This document shows, in pieces, positions 8,731-18,083 of a DNA stretch of 54,957 nt (position 1 is its first letter; each line of letters begins with the position of its first letter). This DNA is from Vibrio sp. 10N.261.45.E2 (GTDB lineage: Bacteria; Pseudomonadota; Gammaproteobacteria; Enterobacterales; Vibrionaceae), in assembly GCF_002875705.1 (NCBI RefSeq), contig NZ_MCZZ01000149.1, forward strand, positions 1 through 54,957, given 5' to 3'. The position numbers and the translations under genes were made by a program. Below the pieces are notes generated by a model. The model did no database searches. It saw only the letters and a list, made by a program, of their open reading frames with translations, and was not told the DNA's origin.

Positions 8731-10212
8731 CTATTTACGACCTTTAACCATGCTCATCATACGCTTACGCTTGCGCTCTTGAGAGATTGTCAGCTTGTTA
8801 GTCTTAGCTTCAAATGGGTTCTCGCTGTTCTGGAATTGAATGCGAATAGGTGTGCCCATAATCTCTAATGAACGACGGTAGTAGTTCATCAAGAATCGTT
8901 TGTATGAATCTGGCAAGTTACGAACTTGGTTACCGTGGATAACGATAATTGGTGGGTTATAGCCACCAGCGTGCGCGTATTTCAGTTTCACACGACGGCC
9001 ACGAACCATAGGCGGTTGGTGATCATCAGTTGCCATTTTCATGATACGAGTTAGAACAGAAGTACCAACACGAGTCGTCGCTGACTTGTAAGCCTCTTGA
9101 ACAGACTCAAACAAGTGACCAACACCTGTACCGTGAAGTGCAGAGATAAAGTGAATACGTGCAAAATCAACGAAACCTAAACGACGGTCTAGCTCTTTCT
9201 TAACGCGTTCTTTAACGTCGTTATCTAGGCCATCCCACTTGTTTACCGCAATCACGATTGAACGACCTGCGTTCAACGCAAAGCCTAACAAGCTTAGATC
9301 TTGATCAGAGATGTTTTCACGAGCATCGATAAGTAGCAATACAACGTTCGCATCTTCAATCGCTTTCAGTGTTTTAACTACTGAGAACTTCTCTACTGTT
9401 TCGTTGATGTTCTTACGACGACGAACACCCGCAGTATCGATCAGAACGTATTCACGCTCGTCACGCTGCATTGGGATGTAGATAGAGTCACGAGTTGTAC
9501 CTGGCATATCGTAAACAACCACACGCTCTTCACCAAGAATACGGTTAGTTAGCGTTGATTTACCTACGTTAGGACGACCAATGATCGCTAGCTTGATCGG
9601 TTGATCTTGAAGACGCTTGAATTCTTCTTCAGCTTCTTCTTCTGTAAATTCAACTTGCTCTTCTTCTTCGTCTTCAAACTCAGTTAAATCGCTTACTTCG
9701 CCATTTTCCGCTTTTAACGCTTCTGCGAACGGGTTCAGAGCAAGGTCAATAAGTGCCGTAACACCACGACCGTGCGCCGCAGCGATTTGGTACATGTCTT
9801 CTACGCCTAGCTGCCAGAAGTCAGCACTTGCAGCATCAGGGTCAATACCATCAACCTTGTTTACTACTAGCATTGAAGGCTTTTCTAGTTGACGTAGGTG
9901 TTTAGCAATCGCTACGTCAGATGGTGTTAGACCAGCACGGCCATCTACCATAAATAGGACAACATCAGCTTCATCAATCGCCGCTAGCGACTGTTCAGCC
10001 ATTTTAGTTTCAACACCTTCTTCAGTACCGTCGATACCACCAGTGTCAATAACAATAAAGTCATGCTCGCTAAAATGAGCATGGCCGTATTTACGGTCAC
10101 GCGTTAAGCCAGGGAAATCCGCAACCAATGCATCACGAGTTCGAGTCAATCGGTTAAATAACGTAGATTTACCTACGTTCGGACGCCCTACTAGAGCAAC
10201 AACAGGTACCAT
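8731..10212 (-). CDS. der: Ribosome-assembly GTPase Der (EngA)
   Basis: This 493-residue protein has two tandem GTPase domains and a C-terminal KH-like domain, the architecture unique to Der, which acts in late 50S ribosome assembly. Both P-loops read GRPNVGKST, the first at about residues 8-16 and the second near residue 213. G3 motifs are DTGG and DTAG, and G4 motifs are NKVD and NKWD. The linker between the G domains is long and very acidic (about 40 residues rich in E and D). The basic tail ends KRKRMMSMVKGRK. The gene follows bamB, but a terminator and a large stem-loop lie between them, so der may have its own promoter. Confidence 0.97.
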   Translation of the reverse strand: MVPVVALVGRPNVGKSTLFNRLTRTRDALVADFPGLTRDRKYGHAHFSEHDFIVIDTGGIDGTEEGVETKMAEQSLAAIDEADVVLFMVDGRAGLTPSDVAIAKHLRQLEKPSMLVVNKVDGIDPDAASADFWQLGVEDMYQIAAAHGRGVTALIDLALNPFAEALKAENGEVSDLTEFEDEEEEQVEFTEEEAEEEFKRLQDQPIKLAIIGRPNVGKSTLTNRILGEERVVVYDMPGTTRDSIYIPMQRDEREYVLIDTAGVRRRKNINETVEKFSVVKTLKAIEDANVVLLLIDARENISDQDLSLLGFALNAGRSIVIAVNKWDGLDNDVKERVKKELDRRLGFVDFARIHFISALHGTGVGHLFESVQEAYKSATTRVGTSVLTRIMKMATDDHQPPMVRGRRVKLKYAHAGGYNPPIIVIHGNQVRNLPDSYKRFLMNYYRRSLEIMGTPIRIQFQNSENPFEAKTNKLTISQERKRKRMMSMVKGRK

Positions 10213-10243
10213 AACAACCTCTACAATTTCTTCTCTAAATGTA

Positions 10244-10289
10244 GTTATAGGTAAGCACTTGTTCGCAAGTTTAAACTCTTACCTATAAC
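10244..10289 (-). promoter_or_regulatory. Compound stem-loop in the der leader
   Basis: GTTATAGGTAAG (10244-10255) and CTTACCTATAAC (10278-10289) form a perfect 12-pair stem. Inside it ACTTG/CAAGT closes a TTCG tetraloop as read on the plus strand (CGAA on the transcribed strand). It lies 31 bases before the der start codon and has no uridine run, so it looks like a leader structure rather than a terminator. Function is unknown. Confidence 0.5.
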
Positions 10290-10310
10290 CACACGGTTTA
10301 TTAATTTTTA

Positions 10311-10349
10311 ACAACAAAACGGCTCCTGGCTGTTACCAACCAGGAGCCG
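10311..10349 (-). terminator. Intrinsic terminator of the rodZ-to-bamB operon
   Basis: CGGCTCCTGG (10320-10329) pairs perfectly with CCAGGAGCCG (10340-10349). On the minus strand the stem is followed by GTTTTGTTG. It begins about 20 bases after the bamB stop. Confidence 0.8.
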
Positions 10350-10370
10350 ACTGTGAATTATATCACGCTT

Positions 10371-11531
10371 TTATTGGCTAATCGTTAGTTTCTTTACATC
10401 GCCATTGCGAGTCGTCACTAAGTAGCCTTCAGGCAGTTCAATTGGCGCAACCGCAAAGCCGCTATCATCGACAAGCTGTTGAGCAACAAACTTACCCGAT
10501 GAACGATCTAACCAGTGCAGATAACCTTCAGTGTCACCCACGACTACATAACCATTAATAATAGCAGGTGCTGTCAGTAAGCGGTTTTCTAACAATGGAG
10601 TGCTCCAAAGTTCAGTACCACTACGCGCATCAACCGCAACCACATGGTCTTTGTCGGTAACAACGAACAGACGGCTACCATCACTTGCTAAATCAATTGC
10701 TGATGAGTAGTTACGTTTCCAAACTGGCTTACCAGAACGAAGATCGATAGCAATCAGCTGCCCATTAATACCTACGGTATATAGGGTGCCACCAAGAACA
10801 ATTGGAGATGCGTCCACATCAACCAAACGATCGATTTCCGTTGCGCCTTTTGGCGTGCCTACTGGCTGTTGCCAAATAAGCTGACCACGGTCAACGATAG
10901 CCGCAGCTAGACGACCATTTGCTGTACCCCAGAATACACCACCAGAAACCGCAACAGGCGAGCTATCACCGCGAAGTGTTAGGCTTGGTACTTCTGTACT
11001 GATGGTCCATTTTTGTTCGCCGCTTGCTTGATCTAACGCGATCAACATACCGCGACTGGTATGAACAATGACCATGTTGCTATCAGTTGCTGGGGATGCA
11101 AGCACCTCGCCATTCACTGATACACGCCACAGCTCTTCACCGGTCGATTCTTCCAGTGCGATCACTTCGCCATTTTCAGAACCAACAAATACTTTACCGT
11201 AAGCCGCCGTTAAGCCACCCGATAAACGAGCCAGTACGTCTTTCTCAAGATCGACTTTCCACAGCTCTTTACCTGTATCAGGATCAAGTGCTTTAACCAT
11301 ACCTTCACGGCTTGCAACAAACACTTTGTCGTAAGCCAATTCTGGCGTTAGTTTTGAAAAGTAGTGACCAACACCATCACCAACCGAAGTAGACCACTCC
11401 TGACTAGGAGTGAACTCGCTGTTTACCGTTGGTACTGGCGCCATGATTACGGTATCTTCTTCACCCGCACAGCCAGCTAGTAGGCCAAGAGCAATCGCAC
11501 ACAACGCCGCTTTTGGAAACATCTTCTTCAT
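10371..11531 (-). CDS. bamB: Outer-membrane assembly lipoprotein BamB
   Basis: This 386-residue lipoprotein is the BamB subunit of the BAM complex, which folds beta-barrel proteins into the outer membrane. The lipobox LLAGC places the acylated cysteine near residue 21. The rest is an eight-bladed PQQ-type propeller with repeated blade motifs such as GKELWKVDL, GEELWRVSV and GKPVWKRN. The length matches the family. The gene follows yfgM after 10 bases and ends in a strong terminator, so it closes the rodZ-ispG-hisS-yfgM-bamB series. YfgM and BamB are neighbours in E. coli too. Confidence 0.96.
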   Translation of the reverse strand: MKKMFPKAALCAIALGLLAGCAGEEDTVIMAPVPTVNSEFTPSQEWSTSVGDGVGHYFSKLTPELAYDKVFVASREGMVKALDPDTGKELWKVDLEKDVLARLSGGLTAAYGKVFVGSENGEVIALEESTGEELWRVSVNGEVLASPATDSNMVIVHTSRGMLIALDQASGEQKWTISTEVPSLTLRGDSSPVAVSGGVFWGTANGRLAAAIVDRGQLIWQQPVGTPKGATEIDRLVDVDASPIVLGGTLYTVGINGQLIAIDLRSGKPVWKRNYSSAIDLASDGSRLFVVTDKDHVVAVDARSGTELWSTPLLENRLLTAPAIINGYVVVGDTEGYLHWLDRSSGKFVAQQLVDDSGFAVAPIELPEGYLVTTRNGDVKKLTISQ

Positions 11532-11541
11532 TCAAAGCGCC

Positions 11542-12156
11542 TTATTTAGCTAGGTCGTCAAGTTTGATTTGAAGCGTTTGGCTAGCATCAACAGCTTGCT
11601 GTGCTTCTGTGTAAGCACTGTAGGCTGCGTCAGTGTCACCTTTACGAAGTGAAATATCACCACGCAGTTCAGCAACACGGCCTTTCCAAGATTCATCTGT
11701 CATCGCAGCAAGATCAGTCAGTGCCGCGTCAAATTCACCTTGCTCAGCTTTGATGCGTGCAACACGATAAGTAAGTAGTGGCTCTAGTGCCGCGTCCTTA
11801 GTTGCCGATTTTGCCCACTCTAGCTGTTCAAGTGCCGCAGCTAGCTCACCCGCTTGTACTTGTACTTTTGCTAATTGCATAGCAGCAAGCACTGAGTACT
11901 CAGCATCTTTGTTTGCGTCGATGAAAGCTTGAATATCAGATTGAGCATCAACGCCCTTAGTATCAAGAGCTGAAATTACAGAGGTGTAGCTTTCTGAAGC
12001 TGCTTCGCGCGCTTCAACGACTGAATCTTGGTAATAGCGCCAGCCAAATAGACCACCTAAACCAATAACCGCACCAAAGATTACGGCTTTACCGTTCTCT
12101 TTCCACCAATCTTTAATGGCTTCAACTTGTTGCTCTTCGCTATCGTAAAGTTCCAC
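11542..12156 (-). CDS. yfgM: Periplasmic chaperone-like protein YfgM, Sec-associated
   Basis: This 204-residue protein has a short cytosolic N terminus (with the QVEAIKDWWKENGK motif), one membrane segment near residues 23-40 (VIFGAVIGLGGLFGWRYY), and a periplasmic TPR-like domain rich in alanine and glutamate. This is the layout of E. coli YfgM, an ancillary partner of the SecYEG translocon and PpiD. It lies between hisS and bamB, in the same order as in E. coli. Confidence 0.92.
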   Translation of the reverse strand: MELYDSEEQQVEAIKDWWKENGKAVIFGAVIGLGGLFGWRYYQDSVVEAREAASESYTSVISALDTKGVDAQSDIQAFIDANKDAEYSVLAAMQLAKVQVQAGELAAALEQLEWAKSATKDAALEPLLTYRVARIKAEQGEFDAALTDLAAMTDESWKGRVAELRGDISLRKGDTDAAYSAYTEAQQAVDASQTLQIKLDDLAK

Positions 12157-12235
12157 TTCCTGTCCTCTTTAATTCTTTAAACGCCAGCATAGTGCTGACG
12201 TTAGTATTCATTATGAGCGTTTGCTCAATGGCTAA

Positions 12236-13504
12236 TTAGATTAGCGCAGCAACTTTCTCTGCAACTTCCGTTTGAGACACGGTTTCTTGCTCGCCGCCAA
12301 CCAGATCTTTTAGCACAACTGTATTGTCAGCAACTTCGTTCTCACCAAGTACCAGCGCCACAACAGCACCTACTTTGTCAGCACGTTTGAATTGCTTCTT
12401 GAAGTTACCACCACCAAAGTGGTTCATTACACGTACGCCTTCAACGGTGTCGCGTAATTGATTCGCTAACTGCATGCCCGCGATCATAGTACCTTCGCCA
12501 GCAGCAACTACGTATACATCAACGCTACGGCGAACTTCTGTTAGCTCTAGCGTTTCCATCATCAGAACTAGACGCTCTAGACCCATTGCAAAGCCAACTG
12601 CATTGGTTGCTTTACCGCCTAGTTGTTCAACAAGACCATCGTAACGGCCGCCGCCACATACTGTACCTTGAGCACCAAGGCTGTCTGTGATCCACTCAAA
12701 TACAGTGCGATTGTAGTAGTCTAGGCCACGCACTAGACGCTCATTAACTTGGTATTCGATACCAACAGCGTCAAGAAGTTCACACAAACCAGCAAAATGT
12801 TGCTTCGATTCTTCACCTAGATATTCAGATAATCGAGGTGCGTCACCTAAGATAGCTTGAACGTCTGGGTTCTTAGTATCTAGTACACGAAGCGGGTTAG
12901 TGTGCATGCGACGTTTGCAGTCTTCATCTAGCACATCAATGTGTTGCTCAAGGAAAGCCACTAACGCAGTGCGGTAGCTTACGCGATCTTCTTGAGAACC
13001 GATTGAATTTAGCTCTAGGCGAACGTGCTTATCGATACCTAACTCACGCCATAGACGTGCTGTCATCATGATAAGTTCTGCGTCAACGTCTGGACCGTCC
13101 AGGCCAAACACTTCAACACCACATTGGTGGAATTGACGGTAACGACCTTTTTGAGGACGCTCGTGACGGAACATTGGACCCATGTACCATAGGCGCTGTT
13201 CATCACGATTGATAAGGCTATTTTGAATACATGAACGAACACAACCTGCTGTGCCTTCTGGACGCAGCGTTAGGCTATCGCCATTGCGGTCATCAAAAGT
13301 GTACATCTCTTTAGAAACAACATCTGTCTCTTCACCAACGGCACGGCTAAATAGGTTTGTTTCTTCAACGATAGGCATACGTACTTCGTTGTAACCGTAT
13401 GCGCTCACCACGTTTTTAACTGCGCTTTCTACTTTCTGCCACAGTGGTGATTGAGTTGGAAGGCAGTCGTTCATGCCTCGAATTGCTTGGATATTTTTAG
13501 CCAC
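12236..13504 (-). CDS. hisS: Histidyl-tRNA synthetase
   Basis: This class II synthetase of 422 residues charges tRNA-His. Motif 2 (GPMFRHERPQKGRYRQFHQ), the histidine-binding motifs LVRGLDYYNRTVFEW and GGGRYDGL, and a C-terminal anticodon-binding domain are all visible. The start chosen is a GTG giving (M)AKNIQAIRGMND, which fits the family's usual N terminus; GGA lies nine bases upstream. An extension of eight codons is possible but not supported. The gene follows ispG after about 70 bases. Confidence 0.96.
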   Translation of the reverse strand: MAKNIQAIRGMNDCLPTQSPLWQKVESAVKNVVSAYGYNEVRMPIVEETNLFSRAVGEETDVVSKEMYTFDDRNGDSLTLRPEGTAGCVRSCIQNSLINRDEQRLWYMGPMFRHERPQKGRYRQFHQCGVEVFGLDGPDVDAELIMMTARLWRELGIDKHVRLELNSIGSQEDRVSYRTALVAFLEQHIDVLDEDCKRRMHTNPLRVLDTKNPDVQAILGDAPRLSEYLGEESKQHFAGLCELLDAVGIEYQVNERLVRGLDYYNRTVFEWITDSLGAQGTVCGGGRYDGLVEQLGGKATNAVGFAMGLERLVLMMETLELTEVRRSVDVYVVAAGEGTMIAGMQLANQLRDTVEGVRVMNHFGGGNFKKQFKRADKVGAVVALVLGENEVADNTVVLKDLVGGEQETVSQTEVAEKVAALI

Positions 13505-13574
13505 AGTATTTATTCCGTAATTTCTCACGACCAGGTGTTAGTGCGAATAGACAATCACACCCCATCGCGTTGTA

Positions 13575-14696
13575 TTAATCTTCTAAGTTTTCTACATCAA
13601 TGCGATTTGCTTTATCAAGCACTGACGCTTTTGCACGAATCTTAGCTTCAAGTTTGTCGACAAGGTCATCGTTGTCCAAGCGCTCTTTCTGACGCTTACC
13701 GTCTTCGTAGAATGCACTCTTACGCGCACTACCCGCTAACCCTAAATGAGACACTTCAGCTTCACCAGGGCCGTTAACCACACAACCGATGATAGATACA
13801 TCCATTGGTGTGATAACGTCTTCCAGGCGCTCTTCAAGGGCATTAACGGTGTTGATAACATCGAACTCTTGACGAGAACAGCTCGGACATGCAATGAAGT
13901 TGATGCCACGCGAGCGAATACGCAAAGATTTCAGAATATCAAAGCCAACTTTGATCTCTTCAACTGGGTCAGCTGCTAGCGAGATACGTAGCGTATCGCC
14001 GATACCTTCAGAAAGAAGCATACCTAAACCAACAGACGACTTAACTGCACCAGCGCGTGCACCACCAGCTTCGGTAATACCAAGGTGAAGCGGTTGATCA
14101 ATCTGCTTCGCTAGTAAACGGTAAGAACCGACGGCTAGGAATACATCAGACGCCTTAACGCTGACTTTGAATTGATCAAAGTTCAGACGGTCTAGGATAT
14201 CTACATGACGCATCGCTGATTCAACCAGCGCTTCTGCTGTAGGTTCTGTGTATTTCTCTTGGATCTCTTTCTCAAGAGAACCGCCGTTAACACCAATACG
14301 AATCGGAATATTCATATCGCGTGCACAATCAACAACCGAGCGGATACGGCTTTCGTTACCGATGTTACCAGGGTTGATACGCAAACAGTCAACGCCGTAT
14401 TCAGCCACTTTAAGTGCGATACGGTAGTCGAAGTGAATATCAGCAACCAAAGGAACAGAGACCTGCTGCTTGATTAGCTTAAAGGCTTCAGCGGCATCCA
14501 TAGTCGGTACAGATACGCGAACGATATCAGCGCCAACTTTTTCCAAAGCTCTAATTTGAGCGACAGTCGCGGCTACATCAGTTGTTCTTGTGTTGGTCAT
14601 GGATTGCACAGCAATTGGTGCACCATCACCGATCGGCACATCACCCACATAAATACGGGTTGATTTGCGACGAATAATAGGAGATTCGTGTTGCAT
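13575..14696 (-). CDS. ispG: 4-hydroxy-3-methylbut-2-enyl diphosphate synthase IspG
   Basis: This 373-residue Fe-S enzyme converts MEcPP to HMBPP in the MEP isoprenoid pathway. Cluster ligands are visible as the two cysteines in FIACPSCSRQEFDV and the third in GCVVNGPGEAEVS. The N-terminal barrel begins SPIIRRKSTRIYVGDVPIG and the length matches the E. coli enzyme. It depends on the isc machinery encoded a few kilobases away. It starts eight bases after rodZ, the conserved order in gammaproteobacteria. Confidence 0.97.
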   Translation of the reverse strand: MQHESPIIRRKSTRIYVGDVPIGDGAPIAVQSMTNTRTTDVAATVAQIRALEKVGADIVRVSVPTMDAAEAFKLIKQQVSVPLVADIHFDYRIALKVAEYGVDCLRINPGNIGNESRIRSVVDCARDMNIPIRIGVNGGSLEKEIQEKYTEPTAEALVESAMRHVDILDRLNFDQFKVSVKASDVFLAVGSYRLLAKQIDQPLHLGITEAGGARAGAVKSSVGLGMLLSEGIGDTLRISLAADPVEEIKVGFDILKSLRIRSRGINFIACPSCSRQEFDVINTVNALEERLEDVITPMDVSIIGCVVNGPGEAEVSHLGLAGSARKSAFYEDGKRQKERLDNDDLVDKLEAKIRAKASVLDKANRIDVENLED

Positions 14697-14703
14697 ATTA
14701 ACT

Positions 14704-15642
14704 CTAAGGTAAGGTTATTCTAGCTACTTTGCCTGAAGTATACCCAGAAAGGTCGACAGGTTCACTTGCAAATGTCATTGATACGCCTTCTGGCGCACCC
14801 AGAATCACTTTATATGGCGCAGTTCCTGATAGATTCAGTGACTGACCCGCTTTTTTGATGCCAGTCGACAAGGTTTGGCCCGTTGCATCTTTAACTTGAA
14901 TCCAGCAGTCAGCAGTAAACTGCATCACTAGCTCTTTGGCCACAATTTCAGGAGCAGCACTGACTTCATCAACTTCAGCAGTTGGCTCTGTCTCTGTTGC
15001 TTGTTGCGATGTAGTCTCGTCAGCTGGAGTGACAGCATCTAAAGTATCTTCCGCATCGCTTATCGCAGCAAGATCTTCAGTATCTTCAACAACAGAAGCA
15101 CCCGCTTCGTTTTGTTCAGCTTCAATCACTTCTAAAGAGGTGAATTCAGGGGCAAGTGATTCTTCTACTGCTAGCTCTTCTGAACTTTCAGTATTGGCTA
15201 AAGATTGAGATAGAGTGTCTTGTTGTTGGTTTTGCCACCACCAAAGTGAAGAGATACCCGCGATCACAGCAAAAATGCTCCAAGTCAGGATCATAATACG
15301 GCTGTTGTGTTTCTCGGTTTTGGTCTTACGAGAAAAGCTCAGCATTTCTTGCTCTTGATGTTGAGCATCACCGGCATGGTGCAGCGCGTTCAATACCACT
15401 TTTTCGTCAAGATTGACGTATTTAGCGTATGAACGAATGTAGCCACGCATAAACGTCGCCACTTGATCTGACTCGAATTGGTTTTCTTCAATTTGCTGGA
15501 TCAGCGTAACGCGAAGTTTTAAGCGATCAGAAATCTGCTTTTGCGTTAAACCAAGAGATTCTCGTTTGTTCTTAAGCAGCGTTCCTGCTTCCAAAGCTGG
15601 AGCTACGGTTTCTTGCGTCTGTGTATCTTGTTCTGTGTTCAT
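14704..15642 (-). CDS. rodZ: Cytoskeletal protein RodZ
   Basis: This 312-residue protein links the MreB cytoskeleton to the cell wall machinery. It has an N-terminal helix-turn-helix of the Cro/XRE type (LTQKQISDRLKL near residues 33-44), one membrane segment near residues 118-136 (ILTWSIFAVIAGISSLWWW), a low-complexity periplasmic stretch rich in E, A, T and S, and a C-terminal beta domain (DUF4115) containing FTADCWIQVKDATGQTLSTG. It opens the operon rodZ-ispG-hisS-yfgM-bamB. The 439 bases upstream contain no gene. Confidence 0.93.
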   Translation of the reverse strand: MNTEQDTQTQETVAPALEAGTLLKNKRESLGLTQKQISDRLKLRVTLIQQIEENQFESDQVATFMRGYIRSYAKYVNLDEKVVLNALHHAGDAQHQEQEMLSFSRKTKTEKHNSRIMILTWSIFAVIAGISSLWWWQNQQQDTLSQSLANTESSEELAVEESLAPEFTSLEVIEAEQNEAGASVVEDTEDLAAISDAEDTLDAVTPADETTSQQATETEPTAEVDEVSAAPEIVAKELVMQFTADCWIQVKDATGQTLSTGIKKAGQSLNLSGTAPYKVILGAPEGVSMTFASEPVDLSGYTSGKVARITLP

Positions 15643-16081
15643 AGAGAGTGAACTTCTAAAGTATTATCGCAGGTTGAGGAGAGCGTTTTTTTATTGTCGT
15701 TTAAGCTCAATCTAACAACCCACGTTATGTGGAATTTTTCCTGCTATCTAAATCATCAACCCTTAAGGCGAACATCATTCATTTATTATGGATGACCTTC
15801 TCAGGAAGCTAGTTTATCAAGTAGCCAACCTAAATAGACATATTGACGATCAGTAGCAAGCGAGCACTTAAATTAATTTAAGATTAGTTAATCATAAGCT
15901 AATGCCATTACAAGGCAAAAACACTTTAAACAAAATTTACCGTCAGCTCATGGTTTTGTCCAAAATTTGACGAAAAATGTAAGAAAGCGTGGGCAAGAAG
16001 TCCAAAAAATCAAAAACTGTACCCCAGAAAAGCAACAAGCCAGAAGTAAGACTTCTGGCTTGTTTAGGTTCTAATCGCGTT
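15643..16081. other. Gene-free region between rodZ and rlmN
   Basis: No reading frame with coding character was found on either strand in this AT-rich stretch. It should hold the promoter of the rodZ operon. It contains a 16-bp perfect palindrome, CTTAAATTAATTTAAG, at 15867-15882, and the rlmN terminator hairpin at 16034-16064. In Pseudomonas, pilF (pilW) occupies this slot between rlmN and rodZ; I saw no remnant of it here. Confidence 0.6.
16034..16064 (-). terminator. Hairpin downstream of rlmN
   Basis: A perfect 14-pair stem (arms 16034-16047 and 16051-16064, core AAGCCAGAAGT/ACTTCTGGCTT) closes a three-base loop. On the minus strand it is followed by GCTTTTC, a poor uridine run. It sits 18 bases beyond the rlmN stop codon, so it is probably that gene's terminator. 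Confidence 0.65.
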
Positions 16082-17224
16082 CTATACAGCTTTTACTTCA
16101 ATCACATCACCGGCAATCAAGTTCGCTTCAGAGGCTGCTTTAAGCATTTTAGTGCGCTTGGTTCTATCAATAACATCACCGACTAACTGACCACACGCGG
16201 CATCAATATCATCACCACGAGTTTTACGAACCGTTACTGTGTAGTTATATTCCATCAGCGTTTTTTGGAAGCGATCAATACGAGAGTTGCTTGGCTTCTT
16301 ATAAGGCGAACCCGGGTAAGGGTTGAATGGAATCAAGTTGATCTTACAAGGCGTCTCTTTCATTAGCTCAGCAAGTTCACGTGCGTGGTCCATATCATCA
16401 TTCACATGGTCCAATAACACGTACTCAACGGTTACTTTACCGCGGTTAGCATTTGAAGATGCAATGTAACGACGAACAGATGCTAGGAAGTCTTGGATAT
16501 CCCAACGGTCGTTGATCGGCATGATTTGGCTACGTAGTGCATCGTTTGGCGCGTGTAGAGAGATAGCCAATGCTACATCGATGTTGTCTGTCATTTGGTC
16601 AAGGCCAGATACAACACCAGAAGTTGATACGGTTACACGACGCTTAGACAGAGCGAAACCTAGATCATCAAGCATGATTTCTAATGATGGCATTAGGTTC
16701 TTCATGTTCAATAGAGGCTCGCCCATACCCATCATTACAACGTTAGTAATTGGACGACGACCGGTCTCTTTTTCTAGACCGATTTCGCGAGATGCACGCC
16801 AGATTTGGCCAACAATCTCTGAAACCTTTAGGTTACGGTTAAAGCCTTGTTGAGCTGTAGAACAGAACTTACATTCAAGTGCACAACCAACCTGTGAAGA
16901 CACACACAGCGTCGCACGGTCACCATCTGGGATGTATACCGTTTCAACGTCTTGGTCGCCAACGCTCATCGCCCATTTAATTGTGCCATCTGAAGAGTGT
17001 TGAGCTTCAGAAACAACAGGTGCAACAATCTCACAGCGACGTTGCAGTTTCTCACGTAACTTTTTGTTGATGTTGTTCATCTGTTCGAAGTCATCGACAC
17101 CGAAGTGATAAATCCACTTCATCACTTGCTCTGCTCGAAACGCTTTCTCATTCAGTTCTTCTGTGAAAAATTTACGAAGACCTTTACGATCAAAATCGAG
17201 TAGATTGACTTTAGCTGTGGTCAT
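16082..17224 (-). CDS. rlmN: 23S rRNA/tRNA adenine-C2 methyltransferase RlmN
   Basis: This radical-SAM enzyme of 380 residues methylates A2503 of 23S rRNA and A37 of some tRNAs. The cluster motif is the CxxxCxxC of GCALECKFCST. The GEPLLN motif and a C-terminal catalytic cysteine in DAACGQL are present. The ATG at MTTAKVNLLDFD is preferred; a TTG four codons upstream overlaps the GAGAGG ribosome site. The gene lies between ndk and rodZ, the usual gammaproteobacterial order. Confidence 0.96.
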   Translation of the reverse strand: MTTAKVNLLDFDRKGLRKFFTEELNEKAFRAEQVMKWIYHFGVDDFEQMNNINKKLREKLQRRCEIVAPVVSEAQHSSDGTIKWAMSVGDQDVETVYIPDGDRATLCVSSQVGCALECKFCSTAQQGFNRNLKVSEIVGQIWRASREIGLEKETGRRPITNVVMMGMGEPLLNMKNLMPSLEIMLDDLGFALSKRRVTVSTSGVVSGLDQMTDNIDVALAISLHAPNDALRSQIMPINDRWDIQDFLASVRRYIASSNANRGKVTVEYVLLDHVNDDMDHARELAELMKETPCKINLIPFNPYPGSPYKKPSNSRIDRFQKTLMEYNYTVTVRKTRGDDIDAACGQLVGDVIDRTKRTKMLKAASEANLIAGDVIEVKAV

Positions 17225-17542
17225 GATGCCTCTCAATGACGGAACAATAATTAAGGGCGCGAATTGTACAGGCTTTACGCAACTTCAACAAGTACTGTAA
17301 AACCCTGTGTTTATTAAGACATTCAAACTTAAGCGATTAAAATTTGAACAGCTGTATTTATTAGACTGATATTACACAATTGAAAGAAAAGATTCCCGAT
17401 TACGCTCCTTCGTCACTATCGGGAATGACGTCGGTATTCACCAGCAACTTCCCATTTATCACAGTAAGGTCGAATAACGTAAAATCCACTTACAAAAAAG
17501 GCTTCACCGAAGTGAAGCCTTTAGAATCATTTGCTGTTTCGC
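17225..17542. other. Intergenic region between rlmN and ndk
   Basis: No gene is apparent in this 318-base stretch. It holds the ndk terminator (17493-17522) and presumably the rlmN promoter. The middle part contains AT-rich sequence with no recognisable repeat. Confidence 0.5.
17493..17522 (-). terminator. Intrinsic terminator of ndk
   Basis: AGGCTTCAC (17499-17507) pairs with GTGAAGCCT (17512-17520) around a four-base loop. On the minus strand the stem is followed by a uridine run. It lies 20 bases after the ndk stop. Confidence 0.85.
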
Positions 17543-17977
17543 TTATTGAGCTGGGCGTGGGCAAATCTCAGATTCAGGGAAGAAGAATTCGATTTCGCGA
17601 GCTGCAGACTCAGGGCTATCGCTGCCGTGTACTGAGTTGTAACGCATGCTGATTGCGTAATCTGCACGGATAGTACCGCATGCCGCTTCTTCTGGGTTAG
17701 TTTTACCCATCAGTTCACGGTAACGACAAATCGCATCTTCGCCTTCTAGAACTTGAACCATGATAGGACCAGAAGTCATAAACTCTTTAAGAGCTGGGAA
17801 GAACTCTTTGCCTTCATGTTCAGCGTAGAAGCCACTCGCTTGCTCTTCAGTAAGGCGAACCATCTTAGCAGCAATAATTTCTAGGCCTGCTTTTTCGATA
17901 CGGTGGTAGATTTCACCAACAAGGTTACGCTTAACTGCATCCGGCTTAACAATTGAGAACGTTCTTTCTAGAGCCAT
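17543..17977 (-). CDS. ndk: Nucleoside diphosphate kinase
   Basis: This 144-residue enzyme transfers the gamma phosphate among nucleoside triphosphates. The catalytic histidine lies in NSVHGSDSPESAAREI, and the N terminus ERTFSIVKPDAVKRN is the family signature. The length matches the E. coli enzyme. It lies between pepB and rlmN with its own terminator. A small hairpin (GAGCGG/CCGCTC at 18053-18073) lies in the gap to pepB. Confidence 0.97.
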   Translation of the reverse strand: MALERTFSIVKPDAVKRNLVGEIYHRIEKAGLEIIAAKMVRLTEEQASGFYAEHEGKEFFPALKEFMTSGPIMVQVLEGEDAICRYRELMGKTNPEEAACGTIRADYAISMRYNSVHGSDSPESAAREIEFFFPESEICPRPAQ

Positions 17978-18083
17978 AGGGATTCCTTCACTTCATTTTT
18001 TTGTTATTAAATACTGAAATTACTGAGACCTTTCGATCTTAGCTTTATGAATGAGCGGCATAAAATACCGCTCTCTCTTATTA

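Noticed and set aside
14936..15208. Serine-rich plus-strand frame inside rodZ
   Set aside because: It mirrors the acidic low-complexity linker of RodZ; the composition is explained by the opposite strand.
16512..16853. Plus-strand frame of 113 codons inside rlmN
   Set aside because: It is antisense to the conserved radical-SAM domain and has no family features.
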